NCBI GenBank assembly: GCA_963665545.2
Contig: CAXXKZ010000004.1
Coordinates: 1,054,001-1,118,000, forward strand
Length of the DNA: 64,000 nucleotides
Direction: 5' to 3'
From: G963665545 sp963665545
Lineage (GTDB): Bacteria; Pseudomonadota; Gammaproteobacteria; Xanthomonadales; SZUA-36
The position numbers were made by a program, and so were the translations under genes. The notes under the pieces are model-generated. The model saw only the letters and a list, made by a program, of their open reading frames with translations. It did no database searches and was not told the DNA's origin. Shown here piece after piece: positions 27,140 through 35,965 of the stretch; within the stretch, counting starts at the first letter, position 1; each line of letters starts with the position of its first letter.

Positions 27140-28561
27140 ATGAATATCTCCAGGTTCATCCAGGTATTACTGATCGTGTTGTTTTGCCATTCATCAGTCG
27201 GCTTCGCCGCCGCCCATGAAGCGGCCGCCAATGAAGCAGCCGAAAATGAAGCCGCGTTTGTATCGTGGGCGCGGGACAATGCCGTTCCGATTGAGACCAC
27301 GGCACCCGGATCAGGTTTTGCTGATTTGCAGGCCTTGAAGGACATCATCGGTGACGCCCGGGTGGTGGGATTCGGTGAAACGGCCCATGGCATTCATGAA
27401 TTCAATGAGTTAAAGGTTCGCATTTTCGAATTTCTCGCTGAAGAAATGGGATTTACCGCGTTCGTCATGGAGTCCGGACTGGCCGAGAGCAAACTGACCT
27501 ATGACTATGTGCTGGGCGCAGACTATGAGCTGGCACAGGTCTACAGGGATGGATTCTCACATGGTTTTGGCCCTTGGGAGGAAACCAGGGCCTTGCTTGA
27601 GTTCATGCGGGCATATAACGCCAACCCTGCCCATAGCCGAAAGATTCATTTCTACGGGATGGACCTCGGCAAGAAGGTGTTTCCTGGTGAGCAACTGGGC
27701 ATTCGCAGCGCCTTGCCCGCCGTTGCCGGCGCCTTGTCTTTTCTGGATATTGTTGACCCTCATTACGCAGAATCGTGCCGCCAATCGCTGGTGCCCAAAC
27801 TCGAGCAATTCAAGACAGAGGAAGACTATCAGGCGCTGTCCGCCACGGAGCGTGCGGCGACAACTGCTGCAACAGCGGCGTTGGTTGCACGCCTCGCCGC
27901 TTACAGAATTCCATATATTGAAGCATCCTCGGTTCAGCAATACGAGTGGGCTTATCGCCTCGGTATTGCGGCACGCCAACTTGATACCTGGTTCGCATTT
28001 CTGGCAACGGACGTGCCCAGGCTGGAGCGCGGCAACGCGCGGGAAATGACCCAGGCAGACAACGTCCGTTGGGTTCTTGAACGCGAAGGGCCGGACGCCC
28101 GCATCATGGTGTGGGCGCACAATGGGCATGTGGTGAAGGAATTCTCCGCCAGTGAAAAATTCTGGACGGTCCAGGATGGGCCCTATCGTGACTTGCCCGG
28201 CAAGCTCACCCTGCTCGGTCTGTTTCTGGAATCCCTTTATGGTGATGATTACATCAATTTCGGTTTTACCGCGAATCGCTATGACTTCAGCGGCGAGCGG
28301 GTGGTCCATCCGATGCTGGACGGTCTGACCACAGAGCCCGCTGTAGACAACAGTTATGCTGCGGCACTGCGGCAAGTCGGTGCACCACTGTTTGCGCTGG
28401 ATCTGAACGCTGCTCCCGACGCTGGGCCAGTGCGCGAGTGGTTACAGGAAGAGCACCCCATGCGCTACCAGCACATGTATATGAACCTCGTGCCGGAACG
28501 GGTGTGGGATGCGGTAATATACTTTGATACTGTCCGTCAGGGTCACTGGATAAAGCAATAG
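27140..28561 (+). CDS. Erythromycin esterase family protein, exported
   Basis: About 473 residues. The signal peptide MNISRFIQVLLIVLFCHSSV is followed by an Ala/Glu-rich tandem (HEAAANEAAENEAA). The catalytic fold of the Ere/EreA-like family shows VVGFGETAHGIHEFNELK, with the conserved Glu and His, FVMESG and, near the C-terminal third, IMVWAHNGHV. Founding members open macrolide lactones; most homologues are uncharacterised esterases. A GTG at 27134 and an ATG at 27140 both fit. The AGG about nine bases before 27140 favours the ATG. It follows the ABC/M1 gene by 42 bases and precedes the tricorn-like gene by 28 bases. I would not predict antibiotic resistance from sequence alone. Confidence 0.85.
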   Translation: MNISRFIQVLLIVLFCHSSVGFAAAHEAAANEAAENEAAFVSWARDNAVPIETTAPGSGFADLQALKDIIGDARVVGFGETAHGIHEFNELKVRIFEFLAEEMGFTAFVMESGLAESKLTYDYVLGADYELAQVYRDGFSHGFGPWEETRALLEFMRAYNANPAHSRKIHFYGMDLGKKVFPGEQLGIRSALPAVAGALSFLDIVDPHYAESCRQSLVPKLEQFKTEEDYQALSATERAATTAATAALVARLAAYRIPYIEASSVQQYEWAYRLGIAARQLDTWFAFLATDVPRLERGNAREMTQADNVRWVLEREGPDARIMVWAHNGHVVKEFSASEKFWTVQDGPYRDLPGKLTLLGLFLESLYGDDYINFGFTANRYDFSGERVVHPMLDGLTTEPAVDNSYAAALRQVGAPLFALDLNAAPDAGPVREWLQEEHPMRYQHMYMNLVPERVWDAVIYFDTVRQGHWIKQ

Positions 28562-28589
28562 GAGCAATCGGCGCCGGCTGGATCGAGAA

Positions 28590-31500
28590 ATGATAAGACA
28601 TTGCCTCTTCTCGCTGGCCGCGGTGTCAGCCCAGGTCATCTTTCAACCCGTTGCATACGCGGCGGAAACACTATTGCTGCGTCAACCGACCAACAGTGCC
28701 ACCCGGCTTGCATTTGTTTACGCCGGTGACATCTGGGTTAGCGACCTGGATGGTGCCCATCCGACCAGGCTGACGGTTCACCCAGGTGTTGAATCAAACC
28801 CCTATTTCTCGCCGGAAGGCAGCCAGATAGCATTCACTGCGTTTTATGGTGGCAACTACGATGTCTATGTCATCGACGTCGAGGGCGGGGAACCAAAGCA
28901 GCTCACTTACCATCCCGGCTTTGACCTGGCTCAGGGCTGGAGCCCTGACGGCAGTCGCGTATTGCTGTCTTCCAACCGCAATGCATTCAAACCAAAGAAA
29001 CAATTCGAGTTGTTTTCTGTTGCTGTGAATGGCGGCCTTCCTGTCCAACTGCCAATGCCGAGTGCTTTTCGGGGCACATTCTCACCCGACGGCGCACGCC
29101 TCGCCTATACGCCGATCAAGGACCCGCCGTTCGGAGGTTGGAAACGGTACCGGGGCGGTATGACGCCCCCGATCTGGTTGTTTGATCTGGCCAGTCACGA
29201 AGTCGAAAAAATACCGCATGATCGCACCAACGACCTCTTTCCCATGTGGATCGGAAACCACGTCTACTTTGTCTCCGATCGCAACTACAATGCCAACATA
29301 TTCTCTTATGACACAACCACTAAGCAACTGAGTCAACTGACTTTTCATGAAACATTCGATGTCAAACACGCCTCTGCTGGCGCAAATCAGATTGTCTACG
29401 AGCAGGCAGGACGTATTCACCTGTTGGATCCGATAACGGGCAAAACCAGACCCATCCCAATCAGCATCAGTGCCGATCAACCCGATGCCAGGCCGCAATG
29501 GGTGGACCCACTCAAACAATTCGAATACAGCTCAATTTCACCGGATGGCGCTCAAACCGCATTTTGCGCTCGGGGCGACGTATTCCTCGTCGCAAACAAA
29601 AGCGGGCATATCCGAAACCTCACCCGCAGCAGCGACGTCCACGAGCGTGAGCCTGTGTGGTCGCCCGATGGCGCGAATATCGCGTATTTATCGGATGCGT
29701 CCGGTGAAAATCAGTTGTATATACAAGCCCTCACGGACAGCAACATTGTTGCAATTGATCTAGATGAGCAGCCCAGTTTCTACTATGACCTGGACTGGTC
29801 ACCAGATGGCCGCATGATCTCCCTGGTGGATAAGCATCAGCGTTTGATGCTGGTCGATGTCCTGTCACACAGGGTGCGCCTGATTGACCAGAACAACTTC
29901 GCTTCCCCACCTGTGGGTCTGGACGCCGAATTCTCACCCGACAGCCGGTGGATCGCATACACGAAAAACATGGACAACCGGCTCAGGACGATCTTCGTGT
30001 ACGACACACAAACCAGTCAGACCCATCAGGTCACCGACAGCATGGCCGATACCAGCCATGTGGCGTTTGATTCCAAAGGACATTACCTGTTTCTTCTGGC
30101 CAGTATCGATTATGGCCCCAAAACATCATCCAATCATATATCCAGCCTGGGCTATCGTCAGACTTACGGTGTATTCAGTATTCCTTTGCGCTCGGACCTG
30201 CCACCACGTCTTGGGAGATTGGCGGTTGCCGGCATAGAGCATCAAGGGGCACAGCCAAAAACCATCTCGGATGGTCCTTTGGAGCCCGTGCGGATCGATT
30301 TTGACGGCCTTCTCGACCGCGCCGCACCGCTGCCCGTCAAGCCTGCGAATTATGGAGATCTGGCGGTGACTGCGGATGGTTCGTTGCTATTGCTCGAATA
30401 CGGTCCAGACGAATACGCCAGCGAATATGCCCGCTCAACCCCTACTCGAACGCTGCATCGCTTCAATTTTGAATCGCGAGAATTCGCAGTGTTTTTGACC
30501 GATATCAACGCATACCAACTGAGCAAGGATGGCGACAGCGTGCTCGTGAGGAAGGGCGAAAACTGGTTCACCGCGGCGGTTGCGAACACCGAAAATCAAC
30601 AGCCGCTTGACCTTACCGCCATGCGCACGCGGGTGGATCCACGCGAGGAGTGGCGCCACATGTTCGGTGAAGCCTGGCGCATACTGAGAGACTACTTCTA
30701 CGACGAAGACATGCACGGCCTGAATTGGCAAAGTATGCGCGATCGCTACACCCCTTTCCTGGACCATCTGGGCCACCGTAGCGATCTGGACTATCTGATT
30801 CGCGAACTACAGGGCGAATTGGTGGTTGGCCACGCCTACATTTTCCCGGGCGATCAGCCAGGCAGGAATCCGGTACCCGTCGGCTTACTGGGCGCCGATC
30901 TGGACACGGATGAGGACGCGTACCGAATTACCAGGATTTACCGCGGCGAAGACTGGAACGCCGACCTGGAGGCGCCGCTGGACAGAGTCGGCCTGGACAT
31001 CAAGGTGGGTGACTACCTGCTCGGCATTAACGATGAACCGCTGAATAGGCATGTGAATTTATACCGCCTGCTGGGACATACCATCGGCCAGGAAACTGCA
31101 CTTCTGATCAACCAGACGGCCAGTTTGGAAGACGCGAGAACGGTATATGTCAAACCCGTCGATTATGCCGCCGAGAACAAACTGCGATTACGCCACTGGG
31201 TGGAACACAATCGACGAATCGTGAACGAAATGACCGGCGACCGCGTCGCTTATATTCACCTGCCCGATACTGCCGAGTGGGGTTATGCCTATTTCAATCG
31301 TTATTTCTTCAGCCAACTGGACAAGCAGGCCGCAATTATTGACGACCGGTTCAATGATGGTGGCTATATAGCAGACTATTTTGTCAATCGCCTGGGCGCG
31401 CCGCTGTTGAGCTACTGGGCACATCGGGACGGACAATTACTGGCATCCCCGAGTGGCATCTATGGCCCCAAGGTGATGTTGATCAACGAGACCGCCGGCT

Positions 31501-31850
31501 CAGGGGGCGATGCCCTGCCGCTGTTCTTTCGCCGTCGCGGGATCGGCCCCCTGATCGGCAAACGAACCTGGGGCGGCCTGGTGGGTATCGGGTCCTATCC
31601 GGTGATGATTGACGGAGGCCGGATTACTGCACCCCGTTTCGCCATTATCAGCCCCGAGGGGCAATGGGAAGTGGAGAACGCGGGGGTCCCACCCGATATC
31701 GAGGTCGAGCAGACCCCCAAGCGGGTGATACAGGGGCACGACCCTCAGCTTGAAAAGGCCATCGAGGTCATTCTGGAGCTCCTCGAGGCCAGTGATGCGG
31801 CACTACTCAAAGAGCGACCACCAGGACCCAAGCGGGCCCTGGATCGGTGA
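28590..31850 (+). CDS. Tricorn-like S41 family peptidase with WD40-like propellers and PDZ domain, exported
   Basis: A 1086-residue protein with a signal peptide. Residues 30-650 hold repeats of the TolB/WD40-like propeller type (HPTRLTVHPGVESNPYFSPEG, YVIDVEGGEPKQLTYHPG, WSPDGANIAYLSDASGENQ). A core helical domain (FGEAWRILRDYFYDEDMHG) and a PDZ domain (GLDIKVGDYLLGINDEPL) follow. The S41 catalytic domain then shows NETAGSGGDALPLF with Ser971 and KRTWGGLVG after it. This is the domain order of tricorn protease, which trims peptides of 6-12 residues. The signal peptide places it in the periplasm. It converges on the S9 peptidase, 19 bases away. The two may process the same peptide pool. Confidence 0.93.
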   Translation: MIRHCLFSLAAVSAQVIFQPVAYAAETLLLRQPTNSATRLAFVYAGDIWVSDLDGAHPTRLTVHPGVESNPYFSPEGSQIAFTAFYGGNYDVYVIDVEGGEPKQLTYHPGFDLAQGWSPDGSRVLLSSNRNAFKPKKQFELFSVAVNGGLPVQLPMPSAFRGTFSPDGARLAYTPIKDPPFGGWKRYRGGMTPPIWLFDLASHEVEKIPHDRTNDLFPMWIGNHVYFVSDRNYNANIFSYDTTTKQLSQLTFHETFDVKHASAGANQIVYEQAGRIHLLDPITGKTRPIPISISADQPDARPQWVDPLKQFEYSSISPDGAQTAFCARGDVFLVANKSGHIRNLTRSSDVHEREPVWSPDGANIAYLSDASGENQLYIQALTDSNIVAIDLDEQPSFYYDLDWSPDGRMISLVDKHQRLMLVDVLSHRVRLIDQNNFASPPVGLDAEFSPDSRWIAYTKNMDNRLRTIFVYDTQTSQTHQVTDSMADTSHVAFDSKGHYLFLLASIDYGPKTSSNHISSLGYRQTYGVFSIPLRSDLPPRLGRLAVAGIEHQGAQPKTISDGPLEPVRIDFDGLLDRAAPLPVKPANYGDLAVTADGSLLLLEYGPDEYASEYARSTPTRTLHRFNFESREFAVFLTDINAYQLSKDGDSVLVRKGENWFTAAVANTENQQPLDLTAMRTRVDPREEWRHMFGEAWRILRDYFYDEDMHGLNWQSMRDRYTPFLDHLGHRSDLDYLIRELQGELVVGHAYIFPGDQPGRNPVPVGLLGADLDTDEDAYRITRIYRGEDWNADLEAPLDRVGLDIKVGDYLLGINDEPLNRHVNLYRLLGHTIGQETALLINQTASLEDARTVYVKPVDYAAENKLRLRHWVEHNRRIVNEMTGDRVAYIHLPDTAEWGYAYFNRYFFSQLDKQAAIIDDRFNDGGYIADYFVNRLGAPLLSYWAHRDGQLLASPSGIYGPKVMLINETAGSGGDALPLFFRRRGIGPLIGKRTWGGLVGIGSYPVMIDGGRITAPRFAIISPEGQWEVENAGVPPDIEVEQTPKRVIQGHDPQLEKAIEVILELLEASDAALLKERPPGPKRALDR

Positions 31851-31869
31851 AAATCGGCCCCCACCGGTA

Positions 31870-34164
31870 TCACTGCCACAAACCTTGCAGAGAGTCTTGC
31901 CAGTCATCCGGCTTCAAATGCATCAGAAAATACTCCACGTGCTTTTTCATCACATGAGTCCACTGCTCACCCTGTAGCACGTGTTCACCGTCGGGGTAGA
32001 TCATCATGTCGAACGATTTATTTGCCTTGATGAGGCCGTCTGCAAGGCGCATGGTTTCGGTCAATCGTGCATTTCTGTCTGCCGTCCCGTGATGCAGCAT
32101 TAGTTTACCTTCCAGGTTCTGCACATGATTCAAAACCTTGGCTTTCTCATAGCCTAGCGGGTTGGTTTCGGTTGTCTGCATGCCGCGCACGGCATAGCCG
32201 CCGATTGCCTTGTTGTCCCAATCGATCACCGGTGCACCCACCACACCGACATGAAAGACTTTGGGTTGGCGCAGCATCATCATTGCCGTCATAAAGCCGC
32301 CATGTGAAATTCCAAATACGCCGACGCGGGTGCCATCAATATAGGGTCGCTTTGCAATCTGGCGTACTCCAGCGGCCTGATCGTCCACATCGATCTGACC
32401 CCAACTCAAGTAATTGCCGGTGTGAAACTTCATGCCCTTCCCGGGCGTGCCGCGGGCATCTATGACCGCAAGAACAAAACCGTAATCCGGCATGATCGAT
32501 AGAAACTCCGCTTTCATGTATCGGTTCAAAACTTCGCGACTGTGCGGGCCGCCGTAGACATAGACCAGCAAGGGGTAAGTCCTGGCCGAATTAAAATCAA
32601 CGGGTTTAAACAGCATTGCACTCATGTCCATCGTGCCATCAGCCGTGCGCAGAGTAATTTGCTCGGGTTCCCGTATCCCCAGTGCTGTGATTTCGGAGTC
32701 GTCGCTTTCGGACAGGTTTCTGAGCAAACCACTATTTGCGCGATGCAGGCTTACACGCGGCGGCACACTTTGGGAACTGAAATGATCAACAAAATACCGG
32801 CCACTGGGGTCCATGGTCGTTTCGTGAAACCCGCGCTCACTGGTCAGATCTGTGAGATCGGAACCGTCAATACCGACGCGGTAAAGGTGCTGATCCGCGC
32901 CGTCGAATGGCAAGCCATGGAAATAGATCAGCTCGTTTCTCTCATCAATGTGGGTAATGTCGGCGACCTCCCATTCTCCACGGGTGACCTGACGCTGCTG
33001 GCCCCCGTTCAAGGAGACAATGTAGACGTGCCGAAATCCAGTTCTCTCGGAAGTCCAGACAAACTCCTCTCTGCCCTTCAAAGCAGAGAAGTTGTCATGA
33101 GCGTACAAAAACTTATCAACTTTTTCCGTCACCAAAGTCCGCTTTGCTCCAGTGCGCGTATTGAACGCAATGAGCTCAAGCTGGTTCAGAAAGTAGTTCA
33201 GGCGTTGGTAGGTGATTTCATTACCCGCCGAGAGCCATTGCACATTGCGCAGATAGGGCAGCTCAGTTGTAGCCGTCTCTAGGATGACGTCCTCGCTGCT
33301 TTCGAGGTCGAAAACGTGCAATTCAAGCGCAAATTTTGCAGGCATTCTTGAAATCTCAACTTCCGGCACCTCCCCCAAGTGGTGAATGATCGGGCTGGCC
33401 GTCCTCTCCTCGACCTGCAGCCTGAAGTAGGCCAGCCTGCTGCTGTCCGGTGACCACGCCAGAGTTGTGCCCATGTTGATGTACTGGAAGTAGGTCGACT
33501 CATCAGAATTCGCGGTCAGTCGAAACTGGCTTCCGCCATCCGTATTGAAAACATGGATGTCGTGGCCTTTCACAAATGCATAGCGGCGGTTATCCGGTGA
33601 AAGGACGCCTTTGGGGTACATGAAACTCAATACCTCATCCTGCTCGCCTGCAGGCAGGGCAATCAGTTTTCGTTCGTTGAGCAAGTGCAGATATTCGGCG
33701 CCTTTGACAGAAAATCGGATCGATGCCGCTGTGCTGCCAAAGCTGAATTGATCGAAAGGCAAACGATTACCGTCCGCGGCGGATATGCCCTCGGCGTATT
33801 CTGCGGCGTACTCCGTGGCATTTTCCTCTGCATTTTCCGCAGCGAGAGCGACGTATTGACGAACGATGTCGGCTCTCGTGTCAGCATCGAACAATGGTGA
33901 TGACAACCCGCTGTCTGGATCAACCCCCAAAAGTCCTTGTCCTGCCTGCGCAGCATCGGTCTTGAATTCCACGTAAGCAGAGCCGTCAGGCAGCCAAAGT
34001 AATTCCTGCGACTGTGCAAATCGCACCGAGACTGTCTTGTCCTTGTACTCGATTGAGATAGGCTCAGGCGGCTGTGCCAAAACCGATGTCGACTGTGCCG
34101 CCAGCGCAACCAACGAGCCCAAAATTAAACGGAATCGGTCATCCAGTGTTCTCATCGAATTCAT
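31870..34164 (-). CDS. S9 family peptidase (dipeptidyl-peptidase IV-like), exported
   Basis: About 764 residues. The signal region ends near ALAAQSTSVLAQ. A DPPIV-type beta-propeller (YVEFKTDAAQAGQG, AYFRLQVEERTASPIIHH) precedes the prolyl-oligopeptidase catalytic domain. The nucleophile Ser is in GVFGISHGGF (about residue 620), the Asp in HGTADRNARL and the His in YPDGEHVL. YGGPHSREV is the oxyanion region. An Ala/Glu-rich low-complexity stretch (ENAEENATEYAAEYAEG) lies in the propeller. The frame opens at GTG 34173; ATG 34164, preceded by CAGG, is likelier. It lies directly downstream of a terminator and the remnant of a TBDR. It likely removes X-Pro dipeptides from peptides that reach the periplasm. 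Confidence 0.92.
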   Translation of the reverse strand: MNSMRTLDDRFRLILGSLVALAAQSTSVLAQPPEPISIEYKDKTVSVRFAQSQELLWLPDGSAYVEFKTDAAQAGQGLLGVDPDSGLSSPLFDADTRADIVRQYVALAAENAEENATEYAAEYAEGISAADGNRLPFDQFSFGSTAASIRFSVKGAEYLHLLNERKLIALPAGEQDEVLSFMYPKGVLSPDNRRYAFVKGHDIHVFNTDGGSQFRLTANSDESTYFQYINMGTTLAWSPDSSRLAYFRLQVEERTASPIIHHLGEVPEVEISRMPAKFALELHVFDLESSEDVILETATTELPYLRNVQWLSAGNEITYQRLNYFLNQLELIAFNTRTGAKRTLVTEKVDKFLYAHDNFSALKGREEFVWTSERTGFRHVYIVSLNGGQQRQVTRGEWEVADITHIDERNELIYFHGLPFDGADQHLYRVGIDGSDLTDLTSERGFHETTMDPSGRYFVDHFSSQSVPPRVSLHRANSGLLRNLSESDDSEITALGIREPEQITLRTADGTMDMSAMLFKPVDFNSARTYPLLVYVYGGPHSREVLNRYMKAEFLSIMPDYGFVLAVIDARGTPGKGMKFHTGNYLSWGQIDVDDQAAGVRQIAKRPYIDGTRVGVFGISHGGFMTAMMMLRQPKVFHVGVVGAPVIDWDNKAIGGYAVRGMQTTETNPLGYEKAKVLNHVQNLEGKLMLHHGTADRNARLTETMRLADGLIKANKSFDMMIYPDGEHVLQGEQWTHVMKKHVEYFLMHLKPDDWQDSLQGLWQ

Positions 34165-34180
34165 CCTGATCACTCAACGG

Positions 34181-34210
34181 AAAAAGGGGTGCCCTCTAGA
34201 GAGCACCCCT
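34181..34210 (-). terminator. Rho-independent terminator after the TBDR C-terminal fragment
   Basis: On the minus strand, AGGGGTGC (34210-34203) pairs with GCACCCCT (34192-34185) around an inner CTCTAGAG palindrome and is followed by five T residues. It is a textbook terminator facing away from the TBDR fragment at 34237, showing that this fragment is still in its native orientation. Confidence 0.85.
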
Positions 34211-34236
34211 TAGTTAAGCGACTTTTCAGCCCTCGG

Positions 34237-34586
34237 TCAATTGTAATGAAATTTCACATTGAGACCGTAGGTGCGTGGCGGAATGAGCGCACGGAAATGG
34301 AAGAATCCATCATACCAATCCCAGGCGGTGGCATCCTGATTGGTCAGATTCTGTGCGTAAACCTGGAATTCCCAGTTCTGGAATTTCACACCTGCACGCA
34401 GGTTGATCAGGTCGAAGCTGCCACTTCTGAATTCAGCGCCAGGCGGCTCGTTGGGCACGTCTGCAAAGGAATTGCCGCGATGCGAATAGTCTGCGCGGAT
34501 AAATCCCTCGGCACCGGTCTGAGCAATGGGGAAGGTCTTGGTGACAGAAGCATTGAAGAAGCGTTTTGTGGATACCGCAGGTGCGC
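34237..34586 (-). pseudogene. C-terminal piece of a broken TonB-dependent receptor
   Basis: Reads RFFNASVTKTFPIAQTG through YGLNVKFHYN and stop. These are the last beta-strands of a TBDR barrel, ending in an aromatic-rich strand. It aligns with the C-terminus of the intact paralogue at 35966 (FLFNASVEKQFPI...VKWHYR). The homology stops abruptly at the codons for Ala-Pro in the 9-base repeat at 34578-34586. The rest of the barrel lies on the opposite strand. No start codon of its own is credible. Confidence 0.8.
34578..34586. repeat. Left inversion repeat (CAGGTGCGC)
   Basis: CAGGTGCGC here is the exact inverse of GCGCACCTG at 35387-35395. Both sit at the points where TBDR homology switches strand. 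A third copy, CAGGTGCGC at 34625-34633, lies just inside the inverted segment. Confidence 0.75.
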
Positions 34587-35386
34587 GAACCGCCTGGCCA
34601 GTACCTCGTTGCTCGAATGCCTGACAGGTGCGCAATTCACTGCGCTGGCAGATATTGAAAGCATTGCAAACGAAGATCGTTCGGGCTCGATAAACTATAC
34701 AGTTGGGTTTTTCTACCGGGACGCGGACCGGACAGTTGAACTGACCGGTGGAATTCCTTTTGTGGATACTTCTATTGAGCAGTGGTCATTCTTTGGGCAG
34801 TTGTATTGGGATATCACCGAGGAGCTGTCGGCAACATTTGGTATGCGTTATGGCGAGTTCAAAAGTGCCGTCACCGATACCTTGAATGGCCTGCCCACGG
34901 CAAAGAACAAATTTGAGGATGTGTCGCCCAAAGTGGCTTTGAACTGGACGCCCTCTGACAACACAATGTCCTACATTTCGATCGCCAAAGGCTTTCGGGC
35001 CGGCGGTGCCAATGTGGATGTTTCTCTGGGAACCGACCCCAGCTTTAGCCAGGGTTTTGACTCCGATGAGATATGGAATTATGAGATCGGCCTGAAGAAG
35101 ATTTTCATGGACGGGCGAGTGTCACTCAACACCGCCCTGTTTTATATTGATTGGAAGGACATTCAGATTGACAAGCCAGTGACCAACGTCATTAATCCGC
35201 CACAATCCTTCATCGTGGTGAATGGCGAAGGCGCGCACAGTTATGGAATCGAAGTTGACCTGTATTGGAACCCGGCTGAAGGCTGGGATATCGTGTTGGG
35301 TGGTTCCGTGCTGGAAGCCCAGTTTGACGGTGGTTTTATCGACAGCCCATTCGGTCTTTTTGCGCTCGATGGCATGACCTTGCCAA
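34587..35386 (+). pseudogene. Inverted middle piece of a TonB-dependent receptor
   Basis: From about 34680 the plus-strand frame reads SINYTVGFFYRDADR, SIEQWSFFGQLYWDI, YISIAKGFRAGGANVD and on to LFALDGMTLPSAP. It is collinear with the middle of the intact paralogue at 35966 (RLNYTIGAYYRDAKR through QRLPSSP). It is the TBDR barrel segment that should precede the minus-strand fragment at 34237-34586. Flipping bases 34587-35386 restores the junction in frame as LPSAPAVSTKRFFNAS. The plug domain and the first part of the barrel are missing. The frame technically opens at 34189, but that stretch is antisense to the C-terminal piece. Confidence 0.8.
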
Positions 35387-35403
35387 GCGCACCTGAGGTG
35401 CGC
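35387..35403. repeat. Right inversion repeat, 17-base palindrome
   Basis: GCGCACCTGAGGTGCGC is a near-perfect palindrome with a single central base. Its left half matches the inverse of 34578-34586. The right half, AGGTGCGCCATTC, also resembles AGGTGCGCAATTC at 34626-34638. This is the second breakpoint of the inverted TBDR segment. Confidence 0.75.
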
Positions 35404-35502
35404 CATTCGCATCTTTAAACCGTTCTGAAACACCAAAACACCATTCAACAACATCAAAAACCCCACCGCAAAAATAAAGAGCGTCAGCAGGAAAAAGAGC
35501 AC
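35404..35502 (-). other. Possible truncated membrane-segment ORF at the inversion breakpoint
   Basis: On the minus strand a frame opening at GTG 35502 encodes about 33 residues, FFLLTLFIFAVGFLMLLNG and then VLVFQNGLKMRM, a clear transmembrane-like segment. It ends at the breakpoint palindrome. In the present arrangement it runs into antisense sequence. If the 800-base segment is flipped, it reads in frame into the TBDR barrel. I do not recognise it; it may be a gene remnant or chance. Confidence 0.35.
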
Positions 35503-35522
35503 GTCACTGGAATCAGCAACGC

Positions 35523-35795
35523 CTGGACCAGGACCGCTGGGTGTATGTCTGGGCCGACGGTGTCTACAGTGGGTTGAGAGCAGAACAGACCAAGCTGTGC
35601 GCGCTGGTGATCATTGGCGTGAACGAGCGCGGTGAGAAACAATTTCTGGCGATCGAAGACGGCGTGCGGGAGTCAACACAAAGCTGGAGAGAGGTGTTGT
35701 TGCGATTGAAATCCCGGGGTCTGAACAGCCCGCAACTGGCGATTGGTGACGGTGCCATGGGTTTCTGGGCGGCACTGCACGAAGCCATTGGGTAA
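35523..35795 (+). pseudogene. IS256-family transposase, internal fragment
   Basis: Translates as LDQDRWVYVWADGVYSGLR, GVNERGEKQFLAIEDG, WREVLLRLKSRGL and AIGDGAMGFWAAL, then TAA. These are hallmark segments of the catalytic core of IS256 (mutator-type) transposases, including the first catalytic Asp in WADGV and the second in IGDGA. About 90 residues remain of a usual 400. There are no terminal repeats and no C-terminal Glu region, so it is inactive. Confidence 0.82.
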
Positions 35796-35853
35796 AGTCA
35801 TACGCATTGATGAAGGAGAGATCCGCAGCCATCTGGACCGGATGGCGCGGTAA
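35794..35853 (+). pseudogene. IS256-family transposase, N-terminal fragment, out of order
   Basis: In another frame directly after the internal fragment, the sequence reads KVIRIDEGEIRSHLDRMAR and then stop. This resembles the N-terminal region of IS256-type transposases. It should precede, not follow, the catalytic fragment, so the element was rearranged or two copies were fused. The bases from 35854 to 35965 contain no feature I recognise. Confidence 0.6.
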
Positions 35854-35965
35854 ACGGCCCTACGATCTGCAGAATCTGCCCCTGGCGGGCTTGAGTGAAC
35901 TGGGTGAACTGGCCGTTCACCCGCGACTCACCTTTGACCGGGAACAAATTGGTGCAAACTGTCCG

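Noticed and set aside
27134..28561. Macrolide resistance gene
   Set aside because: The protein belongs to the erythromycin-esterase family, but the family is broad and nothing in the context indicates antibiotic hydrolysis.
34189..34586. N-terminal part of the 409-codon plus-strand frame over the TBDR remnant
   Set aside because: It is antisense to the TBDR C-terminal fragment; the real homology begins only inside the inverted segment.
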